From the NCBI GenBank assembly GCA_945868805.1, contig CAMBMO010000006.1:62001-126000 (forward strand): DNA of 64,000 bases, written 5' to 3'. Numbering within the stretch: the first letter of the stretch is position 1; each line of letters starts with the position of its first letter. The translations under genes and the position numbers were made by a program. Below are positions 63,930 to 64,000 of the stretch, piece by piece. A model generated the notes under the pieces. The model did no database searches. It saw only the letters and a program-made list of their open reading frames with translations, and had not been told where the DNA came from. The stretch comes from Singulisphaera sp. GP187. Its GTDB lineage: Bacteria > Planctomycetota > Phycisphaerae > Phycisphaerales > SM1A02.

Positions 63930-64000
63930 TCGATGCGTATTGTGACGATGTGTCGCTATCCTTGCACGATCACCCACCCGAGGAGCCTCTGACATGACAC

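Overview
The window is a gene-dense, non-mobile stretch of a bacterial chromosome, G+C rich by eye, with about 46 protein genes and very short intergenic gaps. I see no tRNA, rRNA, CRISPR array, insertion sequence or prophage. The best guess for the host is a planctomycete, probably of the Phycisphaerae. The reasons are a secreted hydrolase with a dockerin-like calcium-repeat segment, squalene-hopene cyclase, outer-membrane functions (LpxI, LolC/LolD, ExbD/TonB), a fused PutA, and a nusA-infB-rbfA cluster without rimP just upstream. The taxonomic call is inference.

Layout. 1-8.5 kb: a truncated membrane-anchored repeat protein; a Gfo/Idh/MocA oxidoreductase one base before squalene-hopene cyclase; an RluA-type pseudouridine synthase; and a coupled set of beta-propeller protein, nadB and lipoprotein. 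8.5-12 kb (minus strand): a membrane protein, a cobalamin-binding/MeaB-type GTPase fusion without a mutase, and a MmgE/PrpD-family enzyme. 12-18 kb: secreted dockerin-like hydrolase, zinc-ribbon membrane protein, clpC. 18-25 kb: a minus-strand operon nnr-lolC-lolD-secreted protein, then GT2 glycosyltransferase and surE on the plus strand. 25-32 kb (minus strand): LOG-lpxI-tlyA-like, then gyrA-STAS-exbD-tonB with no exbB. 32-36 kb: O-antigen-ligase-like protein and dsbD.

36-43 kb: a sigma70-like promoter, a structured leader of about 335 nt ending in an intrinsic-terminator-like hairpin, then nusA-infB-rbfA-EndoIII-like-yebC-lipoprotein. 43-52 kb: VTT and TauE membrane proteins, comM, putA, a GT4 glycosyltransferase with a small upstream gene, and prmC. 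53-64 kb: a PAS-GAF-receiver regulator divergent from a Gld-type ABC operon, then fusA-ribD and a divergent RNase HII-like gene on the minus strand.

The most interesting signals are: the B12-binding/GTPase fusion without its mutase; the terminator inside the nusA leader; a recurring -10-like TANNNT box exactly 6-7 nt before the start codons of seven genes, suggesting leaderless transcription; an EndoIII-like protein without its catalytic lysine inside the nusA-infB operon; an RNase HII-like protein with a GYG instead of GRG motif; and ExbD/TonB without ExbB downstream of gyrA. Starts were chosen from overlaps, Shine-Dalgarno sequences and family N-termini. No database search was possible.
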